This document shows positions 1 to 8,994 of a DNA stretch of 64,000 nt, one piece after another (the stretch's first letter is position 1; every line of letters begins with the position of its first letter). The stretch comes from Akkermansia muciniphila. Lineage in GTDB: Bacteria > Verrucomicrobiota > Verrucomicrobiia > Verrucomicrobiales > Akkermansiaceae. The notes under the pieces are model-generated. The model had not been told where the DNA came from and did no database searches. It saw only the letters and a program-made list of their open reading frames with translations. The position numbers and the translations under genes are program-made. Location of the stretch: assembly GCA_945860285.1 (NCBI GenBank), contig CAMAQB010000002.1, positions 28,917 to 92,916 on the forward strand, written 5' to 3'.

Positions 1-1543
1 CGGTGCGTTTGAAATTCGCGACATCGCCCACCGAAATCACCTGGGTGTTCACGAGCAACGCCTTGCCGCCGGGTCCATCACGACGCTGCACGGCCGCAGG
101 GTTTTCGTAGGGCTTGCCGAGCAAGGTGCCGCGGATCGGGCCTTCCGCCTCATTGAGCGGCAGTTGCACCACCAACGACGGGTCGGGCGCATCTGCGGCA
201 GCCGCAGGCTGGGAGGCGAGCCATTTTTCAAAATCGGGACGCGCGTTTTTGGCGCGGTCGACGACATTTTTTTCATAATCGGCCAGCTCCTTGTCGAGTT
301 GCTCAACCCGCGAGCGATCCGCGAAAGTGGTCGCGAAAATGTTCGGCGGATGCTGGCCGTTGTTGCCGTCAAGCGCCGACATCGGCGTGTTGCGGAAAAA
401 CGCGCTGAGCTGGTAAAAGTCCTTCTGATTGACCGGATCAAACTTGTGATCATGGCATTGCGCGCACTGCGTGGAAAGGCCCAGCCAGATGGCTGAAGTG
501 GTGGTCACGCGGTCCGCGGCGTAGATCGCATCGTATTCTTCGGGGATCGCACCACCTTCACCGGTGGTCGGCAAACAACGGTTGAAACCGGTGGCGACCT
601 TTTGATCGAGGGTCGCATTGGGCAGGATGTCGCCGCCCATTTGTTCGATGGTGAACTGATCCCAGCGCATGTTGCTCTTGAACGCATTGATCACCCAGTC
701 GCGGTACGGCCAGATGCTGCGGTAGTTGTCGATGTGGATGCCGTGGGTGTCGGCGTAGCGTGCGGCATCAAGCCACTGCTTGGTAAAATGCTCGGCGCTG
801 GCAGTAGATGAAAGCAGGCGGTCGGCCGTGGCATCGATGGCCTTGTCGGGATCGAGCGCGAAATCCTTTTCAAAAGCATCAAGGTCCTCGGGAGATGGCG
901 GCAATCCAGTGAGGTCGAAATTCATGCGGCGCAGCAGGCGGCGGGGATTCTCGACCGGATTCGGCTTGAACTGGTTTTTCTCGAGTTTTTCGAGAATGAA
1001 CGCATCGATGGGATTCTTGCCCCAAGCGGCATCGGCGACGGCGGGAACCGTTGGTCGTTGCGGCGGGATGAACGACCAGTGAGGTTCGTACTTGGCACCC
1101 TGTAGGACCCATTTTTCCAGCAGTGCAATTTGTTCCGGTTTGAGATCCTTGTGGGCCTCGGGAGGCGGCATGCGCAATTCCGGGTCCGTCTCATGGATCA
1201 ACTGGATCATCAGCGAAGCCGCCGGATCTCCCGCCACGATGGCCGGTTTGCCGTTCTCCCGCTTCGCGAAGGCAAACTCAGCGGCGTCGAGCCGCAGCGG
1301 TTCTTTTTTCGGTTCGCGCGTGCCGGAGTCGGGACCGTGACAATGGTAACACGTCTCTGCGAAAATCGGCTGGATGTGCTCGTTGAACGAAACCGTTTCA
1401 GGCAGCAGCAACTGCACTTTCTGATCCGTGGCCTGTTCCACACCAGCGGATTTTTGCAGAAGACCCAATGCCACTCCCGACTTGTTGCACGAGGCAAAAA
1501 ACAGTATTCCCAAAAGCGCGAAAAATGAACGGCGGATTTTCAT
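1..1543 (-). CDS. DUF1549/DUF1553 planctomycete-type cytochrome c lipoprotein, C-terminal part outside window
   Basis: This gene is absent from the ORF track because it runs off the left edge. Translating the minus strand from the ATG at 1543 gives about 514 uninterrupted residues. The N-terminus is a lipoprotein signal with lipobox (LLGILFFASCNK). A PSCyt1 haem motif CYHCHGPD follows, then a DUF1549 region (FDLTGLPPSPEDLDAF, DAARYADTHG), then the family's second Cys motif CAQCHDHKFDPV before DUF1553. Such proteins are common in Planctomycetes and Verrucomicrobia and are usually paired with a DUF1501 gene just downstream, which would lie beyond position 1. They are thought to be extracytoplasmic haem proteins linked to polysaccharide or sulfated-glycan use; the exact reaction is unknown. 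The listed ORFs inside this interval are other-frame shadows. Confidence 0.9.
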   Translation of the reverse strand, partial: MKIRRSFFALLGILFFASCNKSGVALGLLQKSAGVEQATDQKVQLLLPETVSFNEHIQPIFAETCYHCHGPDSGTREPKKEPLRLDAAEFAFAKRENGKPAIVAGDPAASLMIQLIHETDPELRMPPPEAHKDLKPEQIALLEKWVLQGAKYEPHWSFIPPQRPTVPAVADAAWGKNPIDAFILEKLEKNQFKPNPVENPRRLLRRMNFDLTGLPPSPEDLDAFEKDFALDPDKAIDATADRLLSSTASAEHFTKQWLDAARYADTHGIHIDNYRSIWPYRDWVINAFKSNMRWDQFTIEQMGGDILPNATLDQKVATGFNRCLPTTGEGGAIPEEYDAIYAADRVTTTSAIWLGLSTQCAQCHDHKFDPVNQKDFYQLSAFFRNTPMSALDGNNGQHPPNIFATTFADRSRVEQLDKELADYEKNVVDRAKNARPDFEKWLASQPAAAADAPDPSLVVQLPLNEAEGPIRGTLLGKPYENPAAVQRRDGPGGKALLVNTQVISVGDVANFKRT

Positions 1544-1665
1544 AAATTGGTTAGTTACTAGGGTGACTACGGGCAAAGCAGCCTGATTCTTTCAGGTGGG
1601 AAACATAGCTGCGCCAGGCGATAAATCAAGCACCTGCATCACCGCGAGGGCGCAGAGTGAAGGAT

Positions 1666-1690
1666 GGTTGCTTTAGGGCGTAAAGCAACC
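1666..1690. other. Perfect 10-bp inverted repeat in the divergent intergenic region
   Basis: GGTTGCTTTA and TAAAGCAACC flank a five-base loop (GGGCG). There is no following T-run on either strand, so it does not look like an intrinsic terminator. It lies between the DUF1553 gene start and the cobalamin riboswitch, so it could be an operator or a transcript hairpin. The function is unknown. The rest of 1544-1760 shows nothing else recognisable. Confidence 0.55.
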
Positions 1691-1764
1691 GCCCCCCGCC
1701 GGAAACCTTGCAGAGCGTTCCTTGCCTTTTGATTGTTGCGGTCACAATTACCTTGCCAAGAACT

Positions 1765-1960
1765 CTGGTGGGGCATCAATATCGAGTGCCGAGTCAAACC
1801 GGCGTGATCGGGAAGCCCTTGGATGGGGCAGTCAATCGATGGGGAAGCCGGTGTGAATCCGGCGCGGTACCGCCACTGTGATTTCCCCCTGCGCAAGCAG
1901 AGGGAAAAAGTCAGATCGCCAGCCTGGTCATCATTCTAGCCGCCTGCGGATCTCAGGCAA
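1765..1960 (+). promoter_or_regulatory. Cobalamin (adenosylcobalamin) riboswitch
   Basis: The conserved core is present: GGGGAAGCCGGTGTGAATCC, then GGCGCGGTACCGCCACTGTGA, then AGTCAGATCGCCAGCCTG. This matches the B12-box consensus. A P5-like hairpin with a GCAA tetraloop (TTTCCCCCTGC / GCAGAGGGAAA) sits at about 1882-1906. A short hairpin GCCTG-CGGATCT-CAGGC (1942-1958) abuts the ribosome binding site ACGGAG of the next gene, which suggests control of translation through the usual loop-loop contact. The 5' boundary is approximate. It lies directly upstream of a BtuB-like receptor, the expected target. Confidence 0.93.
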
Positions 1961-1973
1961 ACGGAGACATTAC

Positions 1974-3779
1974 ATGAACGAAAAAAAAGCAAGGCCCCGG
2001 GCGGGTCAGCGTTGGCGTGCCGTCGTGGCACGGGGGTTGTTGGCATTTTGTATTCCAACAAATCCGGCAACAGCCGAGGTGGAATCGGAACTGGAAAAAC
2101 TGGTGGTCTCCGCGTTGCGGGTGCCGCGGGATGCCGCCGATATCACATCCGCCGTGACCATGCTCGATCCCGCCGAGTTGCAGTCGCGCGGGTTGCGGCA
2201 ATTGCGCGAGGCTCTCAATGAATCGCCCGGTGTGATCGCGACATCCACGGGCGGCGAGACCGGCGCCCTCGGCTCGCTGTTCATCCGCGGCACCACCACG
2301 AACTACTCGCAGATGGTCGTCGACGGCATGCGCTTGAGCGACTCCACCACTCCACTGGGCAACATTCTCGGGGCATCGCGGGTATTTGATCTCGGACGCA
2401 TCGAAATCCTGCGCGGTGCCCAGGGCGCGGCGTACGGCGGCGAATCGGTCGGCGGGGTTTTGTGGATGGAAACCGCACGCGGCCAAGGCGATCCGCACGT
2501 CGGCGTGTTTGCCGAAGCGGGCTCCTTCGGCAGCTATAGCACAGCATTGAAGTATCAGGGCGAAACCAAGGGACTTTCGTATTTTGTTTCCGGTGCGTAT
2601 GAAGAAACCGAGAACGACGCCCCATCGCAGGATTTCAATCAGAGCAGCACCGCGCTGCGGGTCGAGCAAGCGACCGGTCGCGATTGGTTGGTCGGACTCA
2701 CCTTCCGCGGTCTGACATCCGACTACAACAACCGCGGACTGTCGCAGGACGGCTACGATGCCACACTGACCACCGTGTACGCGAAGGGCCGGATCAACAA
2801 GGACTGGCGCACCCAATTTCTCGCGGGATTTCAGCAGGAATTCTACGACAGTGATTCCTCGTTCGGGCATTACGGAACCGACCTGAGGGCGATCAGTCTG
2901 AGCAATGATCACGACATCGCATTCTCCGACACCCTGCATTTCCTCTGTGGTGTTTTCGCGCATCGCAGCGATTTCAGCAACAGCATCGGCACCGCGGCGG
3001 ACCGCGACCGCTACGGGGCGCATGCGGCCTTGGAATGGGAGCCGTTGCCCGATTGGCAGACCTATGCGGCGCTGCGCTTCGAGCATTACGATGCCTATGG
3101 CGACGAGACAACCTGGCGAGTGGGTTCGTCGTATCAGCTGAAAAATTCCGCAACCATCGTTCGAGCGGGGATCGGCTCGTCATTCCGCGCGCCGAGTTAT
3201 TTGGATCTTTATGGTTCCTCTTTCGGAGCGGGCAATCCCGATTTGAGCGCCGAATCCGCGCTCGGTTGGGACATTGGCATCGAACAGAAAATCGGTTCCG
3301 CGTTATGGTTTCAGGCGACTTTGTTCCGCAACGAGATCCGCGACAACATCGACAGCTTCGCGCAGCCGATGCCGGTCAACCGCGAGGGAATCACCGCCAC
3401 ACAAGGTCTGGAAACCGCGGTCAAGGGTCGGTTGTTTCGCGATGACCTGACGTACCGGCTTGCATGGACCTATTTGCCCGAAAGCCTGAGCGAACAACCG
3501 AAAAGCCATCTCCAGGCTTCGCTCGACTGGCAGGCCGGGGAGAAACTGATGATCGGCATCGGCCTGCGTTCGCTGACCGATCATTCCTGGGGTGGCGACG
3601 ATCTCGAAGGCTACACGCTTTGGCGGGTTTATTCGCAGTATCGTGTTTCCGAGCATCTGCAACTGCATGCACGACTGGAAAATCTAACGAATGAAAACTA
3701 CCTGCTCTCAGACTTCTACGGTGATCCCATTGCCGGTGCCGGATTCGGAGTCTTCGGCGGTTTGAGCATCGAATGGTGA
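1974..3779 (+). CDS. btuB: TonB-dependent outer-membrane receptor, vitamin B12 type (BtuB-like)
   Basis: This 601-residue protein has an N-terminal export signal and a TonB-box-like stretch (EKLVVSALRVPRD). A plug domain follows (SRGLRQLREALNESPGV, FIRGTTTNYSQMVVDGMR), then a beta-barrel ending in an aromatic residue (GGLSIEW). The ORF track starts at 1878 inside the riboswitch. The ATG at 1974 is preferred because GGAG lies seven bases upstream and a signal peptide follows. The B12 specificity is inferred mainly from the cobalamin riboswitch immediately upstream; barrel size and plug agree with BtuB/CirA-type receptors. No btuCDF genes are in the window. The next gene begins 66 bases downstream on the same strand and may be co-transcribed, which would put it under B12 control. 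Confidence 0.88.
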   Translation: MNEKKARPRAGQRWRAVVARGLLAFCIPTNPATAEVESELEKLVVSALRVPRDAADITSAVTMLDPAELQSRGLRQLREALNESPGVIATSTGGETGALGSLFIRGTTTNYSQMVVDGMRLSDSTTPLGNILGASRVFDLGRIEILRGAQGAAYGGESVGGVLWMETARGQGDPHVGVFAEAGSFGSYSTALKYQGETKGLSYFVSGAYEETENDAPSQDFNQSSTALRVEQATGRDWLVGLTFRGLTSDYNNRGLSQDGYDATLTTVYAKGRINKDWRTQFLAGFQQEFYDSDSSFGHYGTDLRAISLSNDHDIAFSDTLHFLCGVFAHRSDFSNSIGTAADRDRYGAHAALEWEPLPDWQTYAALRFEHYDAYGDETTWRVGSSYQLKNSATIVRAGIGSSFRAPSYLDLYGSSFGAGNPDLSAESALGWDIGIEQKIGSALWFQATLFRNEIRDNIDSFAQPMPVNREGITATQGLETAVKGRLFRDDLTYRLAWTYLPESLSEQPKSHLQASLDWQAGEKLMIGIGLRSLTDHSWGGDDLEGYTLWRVYSQYRVSEHLQLHARLENLTNENYLLSDFYGDPIAGAGFGVFGGLSIEW

Positions 3780-3845
3780 TTGCGATGTCGGGATTTTCTT
3801 TTCAAGCGCTCGAAATGCGTTCATAACTCCGACGTGTTCCGGCCG

Positions 3846-4847
3846 ATGCGCAACGACGCGATGAAAGTGCTGCTGTACCTTTTGGTGTCCTTGCTGCTCG
3901 GCATGCTGATGCTGCCCGTGCTGCATTCCCTCGGCTCGGCGGCGCGGGAAATCACCCATGAAAAACTCACGAATTTCCTGTTGCTCGGATTCAGCAGGTT
4001 TTCGGAAAGCGCCACCCTCGTTGAATTTTTCCGCTGTTCCGTGGCGGTGTCGGCGCTGATCCTGCTACCATCGTTGCTCAAGGGTCTAACAAAAAAATCC
4101 GCATCGATGCCCGTGCAGCGCAGACCTTGGCAATTGCTGCTGCCCCCCACCGACACCGCCTCATCGCTGCGCGGACGATTGCGGCCCAATCCCCATAAGG
4201 TCCGCGATTTTTTCACAGGTTTTCTCCTCGCCGCCGCAATCCTGGTCATCGCGATCGGATTCGCCATGCACGGTGGTCCGCTGACGGGAAAAGTGGCGAT
4301 TGGTTGGTCGCAGATGGGGCGCTCCTGTCTGTGGGCGCTGCTAGTCGCCATTCTAACTGAAATCCTGCTGCGGGGAATTTTGTTAGGCTTTCTGTTGCGA
4401 AGCTTTTCCGCCTTTTCCGCGATTTTTCTGGTGGCGTTGCTGGGTGCGGTCGCTCATGTCTGGCAGCTTCCGATCACCTGGGTGGACCCGCCTGCGATTG
4501 GACTGGATGCGGGCTGGCTGGTTTTGAAGGCGATGTTCGCGCAGGCTGCGGACGTGCCAAGAGTTTGCGGATGGTTCATTCCCGTGCTGGTATTCGGCAT
4601 GGTGCTGGGGTTTGTGCGCCAACGCAGCGCGTCGCTCTATGCCTCCTGCGGGCTGCACGCTGCAAGCAGTCTGGTATTCGCGGCGTTTCCTTATTTTTTC
4701 ACTTCGCGGATGAGCAGCACGGCGGAATCCCTGTTCCGGATTGCTGGCTACAATCCGATCCAGGGGGCGCTTGCCATCACCGCAGCTGTGGCGGTCAGCA
4801 TGGTCATCCTGATATTCACTCAACGGCGGATGTATGAAGAGTTTTGA
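3846..4847 (+). CDS. CPBP-family intramembrane metalloprotease-like protein
   Basis: This is a multi-spanning membrane protein of about 333 residues. The conserved CPBP (CAAX protease/bacteriocin-processing) motifs are visible in weak form: TEILLRGILLGF corresponds to the EExxxR helix with the first Glu replaced by Thr, AVAHVWQL supplies a His, and CGLHAASSLVFA matches the third motif. Substrates of such proteins are generally unknown; they are membrane-embedded proteases or degenerate relatives. The ORF track start (TTG 3780) directly abuts the btuB stop. ATG 3846 or 3861 gives a cleaner membrane-segment start, but no ribosome site decides between them. The 3' end overlaps comF by 14 bases. 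Whether the altered EExxxR motif still supports catalysis is open. Confidence 0.65.
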   Translation: MRNDAMKVLLYLLVSLLLGMLMLPVLHSLGSAAREITHEKLTNFLLLGFSRFSESATLVEFFRCSVAVSALILLPSLLKGLTKKSASMPVQRRPWQLLLPPTDTASSLRGRLRPNPHKVRDFFTGFLLAAAILVIAIGFAMHGGPLTGKVAIGWSQMGRSCLWALLVAILTEILLRGILLGFLLRSFSAFSAIFLVALLGAVAHVWQLPITWVDPPAIGLDAGWLVLKAMFAQAADVPRVCGWFIPVLVFGMVLGFVRQRSASLYASCGLHAASSLVFAAFPYFFTSRMSSTAESLFRIAGYNPIQGALAITAAVAVSMVILIFTQRRMYEEF

Positions 4848-5601
4848 GAAGACTGGAGAATCCGTCTGGAAAAAAGGGACCGATGTCCTTCTCGACCTGC
4901 TATTTCCTCCTACCTGCGAAATCTGTCACCAGGTCCAGCAGCAGGGAAGATACTTGTGCGAGCACTGCAACAAAAACCTGCCGAGAATTGCCGAACCCTG
5001 TTGCGAAAAGTGCGGCGAGATGTTCGAAGGAAACATCCAGAGCAGCTTTGTCTGCCCGAATTGCGCGGGGCTGGATTATGCATTCTCGTTCGCGCGTCCG
5101 GTGCTCGACTGCAGCGATGCGGCGCGCGAATTGATCCATCATTTCAAGTACAGCCGCGCCATTCATCTTGCGCGCGATCTCGCGAGCATCGCCGCCGAGG
5201 CCTTTGACGACCCGCGATTCCAGCGCGCCCTCGAACAGCGCTGGCCGCTGGTTCCCGTGCCGCTGCACTGGCGGCGACGGCAGCATCGGTTTTTCAACCA
5301 ATCCGAGGAAATCGCCCGCCATCTGGGGAAAATGCTCGATCTTCCCGTCGTGCCCGCATTGAAGCGGATTCGCGCCACCGAGACCCAGACGCATCTGAGC
5401 CGGAAAAAACGCCTGCAAAACCTGCGCGGGGCGATGCAGCTATCCCGACACGGCAAAACGTTGTTGCGAAAAAATCCGCCGGCAGGGGCTGTGTTGATCG
5501 ACGACGTATTCACCACCGGGGCGACAGTACACGAATGCGCGAAAATTTTGCACGCGAACCGATTTGAAAACGTAGTTGTCGTAACCGTCATGAGAGGGTA
5601 G
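4834..5601 (+). CDS. comF: ComF family phosphoribosyltransferase-like protein
   Basis: This 255-residue protein has N-terminal zinc-binding cysteine pairs (CEIC, CEHC, CEKC, CPNC) within the first 75 residues. A ComF core follows (ELIHHFKYSRAIHLA, LVPVPLHWRRRQHRFFNQSEEIA) and then the PRPP-loop signature VLIDDVFTTGATVHEC near the C-terminus. ComF proteins are linked to DNA uptake and single-stranded-DNA handling in transformable bacteria, though many hosts use them for unproven roles. It overlaps the preceding CPBP gene by 14 bases, so the two are probably translationally coupled. No other competence gene is visible here. Confidence 0.92.
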   Translation: MKSFEKTGESVWKKGTDVLLDLLFPPTCEICHQVQQQGRYLCEHCNKNLPRIAEPCCEKCGEMFEGNIQSSFVCPNCAGLDYAFSFARPVLDCSDAARELIHHFKYSRAIHLARDLASIAAEAFDDPRFQRALEQRWPLVPVPLHWRRRQHRFFNQSEEIARHLGKMLDLPVVPALKRIRATETQTHLSRKKRLQNLRGAMQLSRHGKTLLRKNPPAGAVLIDDVFTTGATVHECAKILHANRFENVVVVTVMRG

Positions 5602-5649
5602 AATACCGCCGCAGGACGCGCCAAAACCCGGTGTCCGGCCATCATCATC

Positions 5650-6495
5650 ATGGGAATTTTCGACAAACCACGACTTCGTCCGCAGGACAAACGCGAGGAC
5701 ATGCCCGAAGGCATGTGGACCAAATGTCCGTCCTGCGACGCGATGCTGCACCAACTGGATCTCAAACAAAACCTCAACGTCTGTCCGCCCTGCGGTCATC
5801 ATTTTTTGATGGGATCGCACGAGCGCGTCGAGAATCTCGCCGATCCCGGGAGCTTCGAGGAAACCAACGCCGACATGGTATCCGCCAATCCGCTGGGCTT
5901 TGCCAACTACAGCGAAAAGATCGAGCAGCAACGCAAGAGCAGCGGATTGAACGACGCCGTGATCACCGGTCGGCTGCGCATCGAAGGCATGCCGGCGATG
6001 ATCGCGGTCATGGACTTCCGGTTTTTCGCCGGCTCGATGGGATCAGTGGTCGGTGAAAAAATCACTCGTGCGATCGAGCAAGCCACAGCGGAGAAACGCG
6101 GCGTGATCATCATCTCGGCATCCTCGGGCGCGCGCATGCAGGAAGGCATGTTGTCGCTGATGCAGATGGCCAAAACCTGCGGGGCTCTGGCCTTGCATGC
6201 CGAAACGAAACTTCCCTACATTTCCGTCATGACCCATCCGACGACCGGAGGTGTCACGGCATCGTTCGCGACCATCGGCGATGTCAATCTGGCGGAACCG
6301 AAATGCATGATCGGTTTCGCCGGACCGCGGGTGGTGAAGGAAACCACGCACCAGAATCTGCCGCCGGGATTTCAAACGGCGGAGTTCATGATGGAACACG
6401 GCCTGGTCGATGACATCGTCGCCCGCAAGGATCTCCGCGGCAAACTGGGCAAACTGCTGGCCTACATGCTGCCCCTCCCGCATGACCTATCCTGA
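5650..6495 (+). CDS. accD: Acetyl-CoA carboxylase, carboxyltransferase subunit beta
   Basis: This 281-residue protein matches AccD along its full length. It has an N-terminal four-cysteine zinc ribbon (KCPSCDAML ... CPPCGHHF), then the carboxyltransferase core with the acetyl-CoA pocket (SASSGARMQEGMLSLMQMAKT) and the oxyanion-hole region (TTGGVTASFATIGD, AEPKCMIGFAGPRVV). With AccA it transfers carboxyl from biotin-BCCP to acetyl-CoA, giving malonyl-CoA for fatty acid synthesis. The stop overlaps the folC start by 14 bases. The accD-folC pairing is a common bacterial arrangement and supports both calls. Confidence 0.97.
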   Translation: MGIFDKPRLRPQDKREDMPEGMWTKCPSCDAMLHQLDLKQNLNVCPPCGHHFLMGSHERVENLADPGSFEETNADMVSANPLGFANYSEKIEQQRKSSGLNDAVITGRLRIEGMPAMIAVMDFRFFAGSMGSVVGEKITRAIEQATAEKRGVIIISASSGARMQEGMLSLMQMAKTCGALALHAETKLPYISVMTHPTTGGVTASFATIGDVNLAEPKCMIGFAGPRVVKETTHQNLPPGFQTAEFMMEHGLVDDIVARKDLRGKLGKLLAYMLPLPHDLS

Positions 6496-7702
6496 AGCGA
6501 TCTCCTGGCTGTTTTCCACCCAGATGTTCGGCATCAAACTCGGGCTGGACGGACCCCGCGAGTTGCTGCGCCGCTATCTCGCCTATCCGGCTCACGGCGT
6601 CCGCGTGATCCACGTGGCCGGCACCAACGGCAAGGGCTCGACCTGCGCGTTCATCGATGCCGTGGCCCGCGCTTCGGGCCTGCGGACCGGACTGTTCACC
6701 TCGCCACACCTCATCGATTATCGGGAGCGCATCGTGGTTGCGGGCGCGGAAATTTCCGAGGAAGATTGCGTGAGACATCTGACCGCGTTGCGCGATCTCT
6801 GCGAATCGCTGGAGACGCATCCGACATTTTTTGAAATCACCCTGACCCTGGCGATGAAATATTTTGCCGAAAAAGAATGCGAATTGATCGTTCTGGAAAC
6901 CGGCATGGGGGGAAGGCTCGATGCCACCACGGCCGTGCCTGCGGATGTCGCGGTGATCACTCCGGTCGGACTCGATCACATGCAATGGCTCGGCGACACG
7001 CTGGAGAAAATCGCACTGGAAAAAGCCGGTATCATTTGTCCGCACAAGCCGGTGATTTCCGCCGCGCAGCATCCGGATGTCGAGCGGGTGATTGCCATGC
7101 AGTCTAACGAAATGCGGGCTCCGCTCACGGTGGTCAAAGATTCCCTGACCGGATATCCGCTGTCGCTGGCCGGCCCGCATCAACAACAAAACGCGGCGGT
7201 GGCGCTGGCGGCGCTGCATGCGGCCGCAATCGAACTTCGCTACGAATCGGTTCAATACGGTCTCTCCCACACGTATTGGCCCGGTCGTTTTGAAATGATC
7301 AGCCATCAAGGCGCGACACTGGTCCTCGATGGCGCACACAATCCCCACGCGGCAAAAGTGTTGGTCGAAACATGGAACACGATGTTTCCCGGCATCAAAC
7401 CCTCGCTGGTTTTCTCTGCCGTTTCCTCGAAGGACGTCTCGGGAGTGCTGGCACTGCTCGCCCCGCTAGCGGAGAGAATATTTTTCTGTCCGGTGAACAG
7501 CCCGCGCTCGCTCTGCACGGAGGAGTTGATGTCATCCACGCCCGATGCCAACCGATCCTGCGAGGCTCATGTGGATTTTGCTGCGGCACTCGATGCGGCG
7601 TTGAAGCACGCAGACCCGGTGTTGATCGCTGGCAGCCTTTATCTTGTCGGACAGGCGAAAGCGCATCTGAGCGGCGCGGATTTTCAAAGCAGCACCCAGT
7701 GA
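6482..7702 (+). CDS. folC: Bifunctional folylpolyglutamate/dihydrofolate synthase
   Basis: The 406-residue protein has the Mur-ligase-type ATP loop HVAGTNGKGSTCAF, the folate-binding signature SPHLIDYRERI, ETGMGGRLDATT, and DGAHNPHAAKVL in the C-terminal domain. FolC adds glutamate to dihydropteroate and to folates. The track ORF begins at 6410 inside accD; ATG 6482 is preferred because FolC homologues begin about here (MTYPEAISWLF). Translation is probably coupled to accD through the 14-base overlap. The gene ends eight bases before the convergent DUF4230-like gene. Confidence 0.95.
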   Translation: MTYPEAISWLFSTQMFGIKLGLDGPRELLRRYLAYPAHGVRVIHVAGTNGKGSTCAFIDAVARASGLRTGLFTSPHLIDYRERIVVAGAEISEEDCVRHLTALRDLCESLETHPTFFEITLTLAMKYFAEKECELIVLETGMGGRLDATTAVPADVAVITPVGLDHMQWLGDTLEKIALEKAGIICPHKPVISAAQHPDVERVIAMQSNEMRAPLTVVKDSLTGYPLSLAGPHQQQNAAVALAALHAAAIELRYESVQYGLSHTYWPGRFEMISHQGATLVLDGAHNPHAAKVLVETWNTMFPGIKPSLVFSAVSSKDVSGVLALLAPLAERIFFCPVNSPRSLCTEELMSSTPDANRSCEAHVDFAAALDAALKHADPVLIAGSLYLVGQAKAHLSGADFQSSTQ

Positions 7703-7709
7703 GGTGGCG

Positions 7710-8369
7710 TCACTTCGGCTCGAGAGCGGATTTCTCGCGTTCAATGCGCACGGCCTGGGTGCCGACGAGATCCTTGACCCTGGTGCGCAGGGTCGAGTCC
7801 ACGGCATCGAGCATGCCACTGGCTGCGGCATCCAGTTCCATTTGCTGTTTCAATTCGCGCAGCAGCCAGGCGCGATCCTCGCCGGTGACCTTGTTCGCCC
7901 AGCCGTCCTTGTTTTCCAGTTCATCAAAGTCGATCAGCTCGACGCCGAGAATTTCCGCGCGCGGAAAATTCGCCACCACTTCATTGCCGACCATCCGCAG
8001 CGACACGCCCGGTTCGAGGCGATAACCGGCTTTCACCTTGTAGTGTCCCCGCACGATCACCCTCTTGGTGCCCAGCGGCAGATACTTGAGCAGCGCACCG
8101 TTGTTTTCCAGTTCCCTCACCGCACTCATGCGCATCTCCATCAAGGCGAGTTCGGTGATGTCCTTCTTTTCCTCAATCACCGCCCGGTCGGCCACCATTT
8201 TCGTGCTGCTGTCCGTGATCGCCGCAAGCACCTGATCCAGCCGGTGAGCGGCCGAAGATGTGGTCTTCTGGATCGCCCGCTCGATTTTCCAGACCCCGAA
8301 AATGATCATCCCCGCAAGGAATCCCAGCGCGAGCAGCCAGCGCAGGGTTCGTCCAGTTTCCGCGTTCAT
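7710..8369 (-). CDS. DUF4230-like membrane-anchored protein
   Basis: This 219-residue protein has one N-terminal membrane segment (LRWLLALGFLAGMIIFGVW), a helical stretch, and a beta-rich domain resembling DUF4230 (ITELALMEMRMSAVREL, VIVRGHYKVKAGYRLEPG). The C-terminus is charged and helical. DUF4230 proteins have no established biochemical function. The gene is convergent with folC and divergent from the unknown gene at 8473. The family assignment rests on my recollection of the motif pattern, so it is moderate. Confidence 0.65.
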   Translation of the reverse strand: MNAETGRTLRWLLALGFLAGMIIFGVWKIERAIQKTTSSAAHRLDQVLAAITDSSTKMVADRAVIEEKKDITELALMEMRMSAVRELENNGALLKYLPLGTKRVIVRGHYKVKAGYRLEPGVSLRMVGNEVVANFPRAEILGVELIDFDELENKDGWANKVTGEDRAWLLRELKQQMELDAAASGMLDAVDSTLRTRVKDLVGTQAVRIEREKSALEPK

Positions 8370-8472
8370 GGCTCGATTCTACAAGCATTGCGGCATATTT
8401 CAACCAATCATCGATCTTGCCACTTGCATATTTCCGAAAATTTGCCCACAACACCGCACGCGCAATCCTGAT

Positions 8473-8973
8473 ATGAAGCCCCACGAACTGTACAAAGCCG
8501 TCGATCCCGCACTCGTCTCTCGCATGCTGGACTGGTTCCGCTCGAACGACAAGAATGTCTACAAACACACCGTGGCAACCCTGGCCAGCGCGCGCAAACT
8601 CCGGCCGGTTTTCGTCGCCAAGAAATCCACCGCCGATCAATACAAATGGATCCTGCAAACCCTGCAATTGCGGGCGTCGGACACTTTGGGCGAACATCTT
8701 CTGCAAGCCTGGTTCATGGCCGGACACCAGGCGATGCTGGGCACCTTCTGCGATGCGCTGGGCATCCTCCACGACGGCAAGGGATCGATCCACGGCGATC
8801 TGCCCGAGTCGATGGACGATACACGCCTGGACGATGGCATCACCAAACTGCTCGAGCACAACGAGCCGAAAATTGTCGGACTCTATCTACACGTGTTCAA
8901 CCTGCAGCGCGAAGGCGGCTGGGACAATCTTTCCGAACGCCTGGCGAACAACCCGCAATTGCAGGTGGCGTAA
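8473..8973 (+). CDS. Hypothetical protein, helical, no recognised domain
   Basis: I do not recognise this 166-residue protein. It lacks a signal peptide and membrane segment and looks soluble and largely helical (MKPHELYKAVDPALVSRMLDWF, QYKWILQTLQLRASDTLGEHLLQAWFMAGHQAMLGTFCDALGI). The last third holds an acidic DDTRLDDGITKLLEHNE segment. The track ORF starts at 8260 within the neighbouring gene's promoter side; ATG 8473 is preferred because coding character begins there. It is convergent with the aminotransferase-IV gene, so it is transcribed alone. The intact frame with typical codon use argues that it is real. Confidence 0.75.
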   Translation: MKPHELYKAVDPALVSRMLDWFRSNDKNVYKHTVATLASARKLRPVFVAKKSTADQYKWILQTLQLRASDTLGEHLLQAWFMAGHQAMLGTFCDALGILHDGKGSIHGDLPESMDDTRLDDGITKLLEHNEPKIVGLYLHVFNLQREGGWDNLSERLANNPQLQVA

Positions 8974-8994
8974 AGCACCGGGTGAGCAGGCTTG

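Noticed and set aside
1953-3086. 377-residue minus-strand ORF opposite btuB
   Set aside because: Antisense to a clear TonB receptor; a shadow frame.
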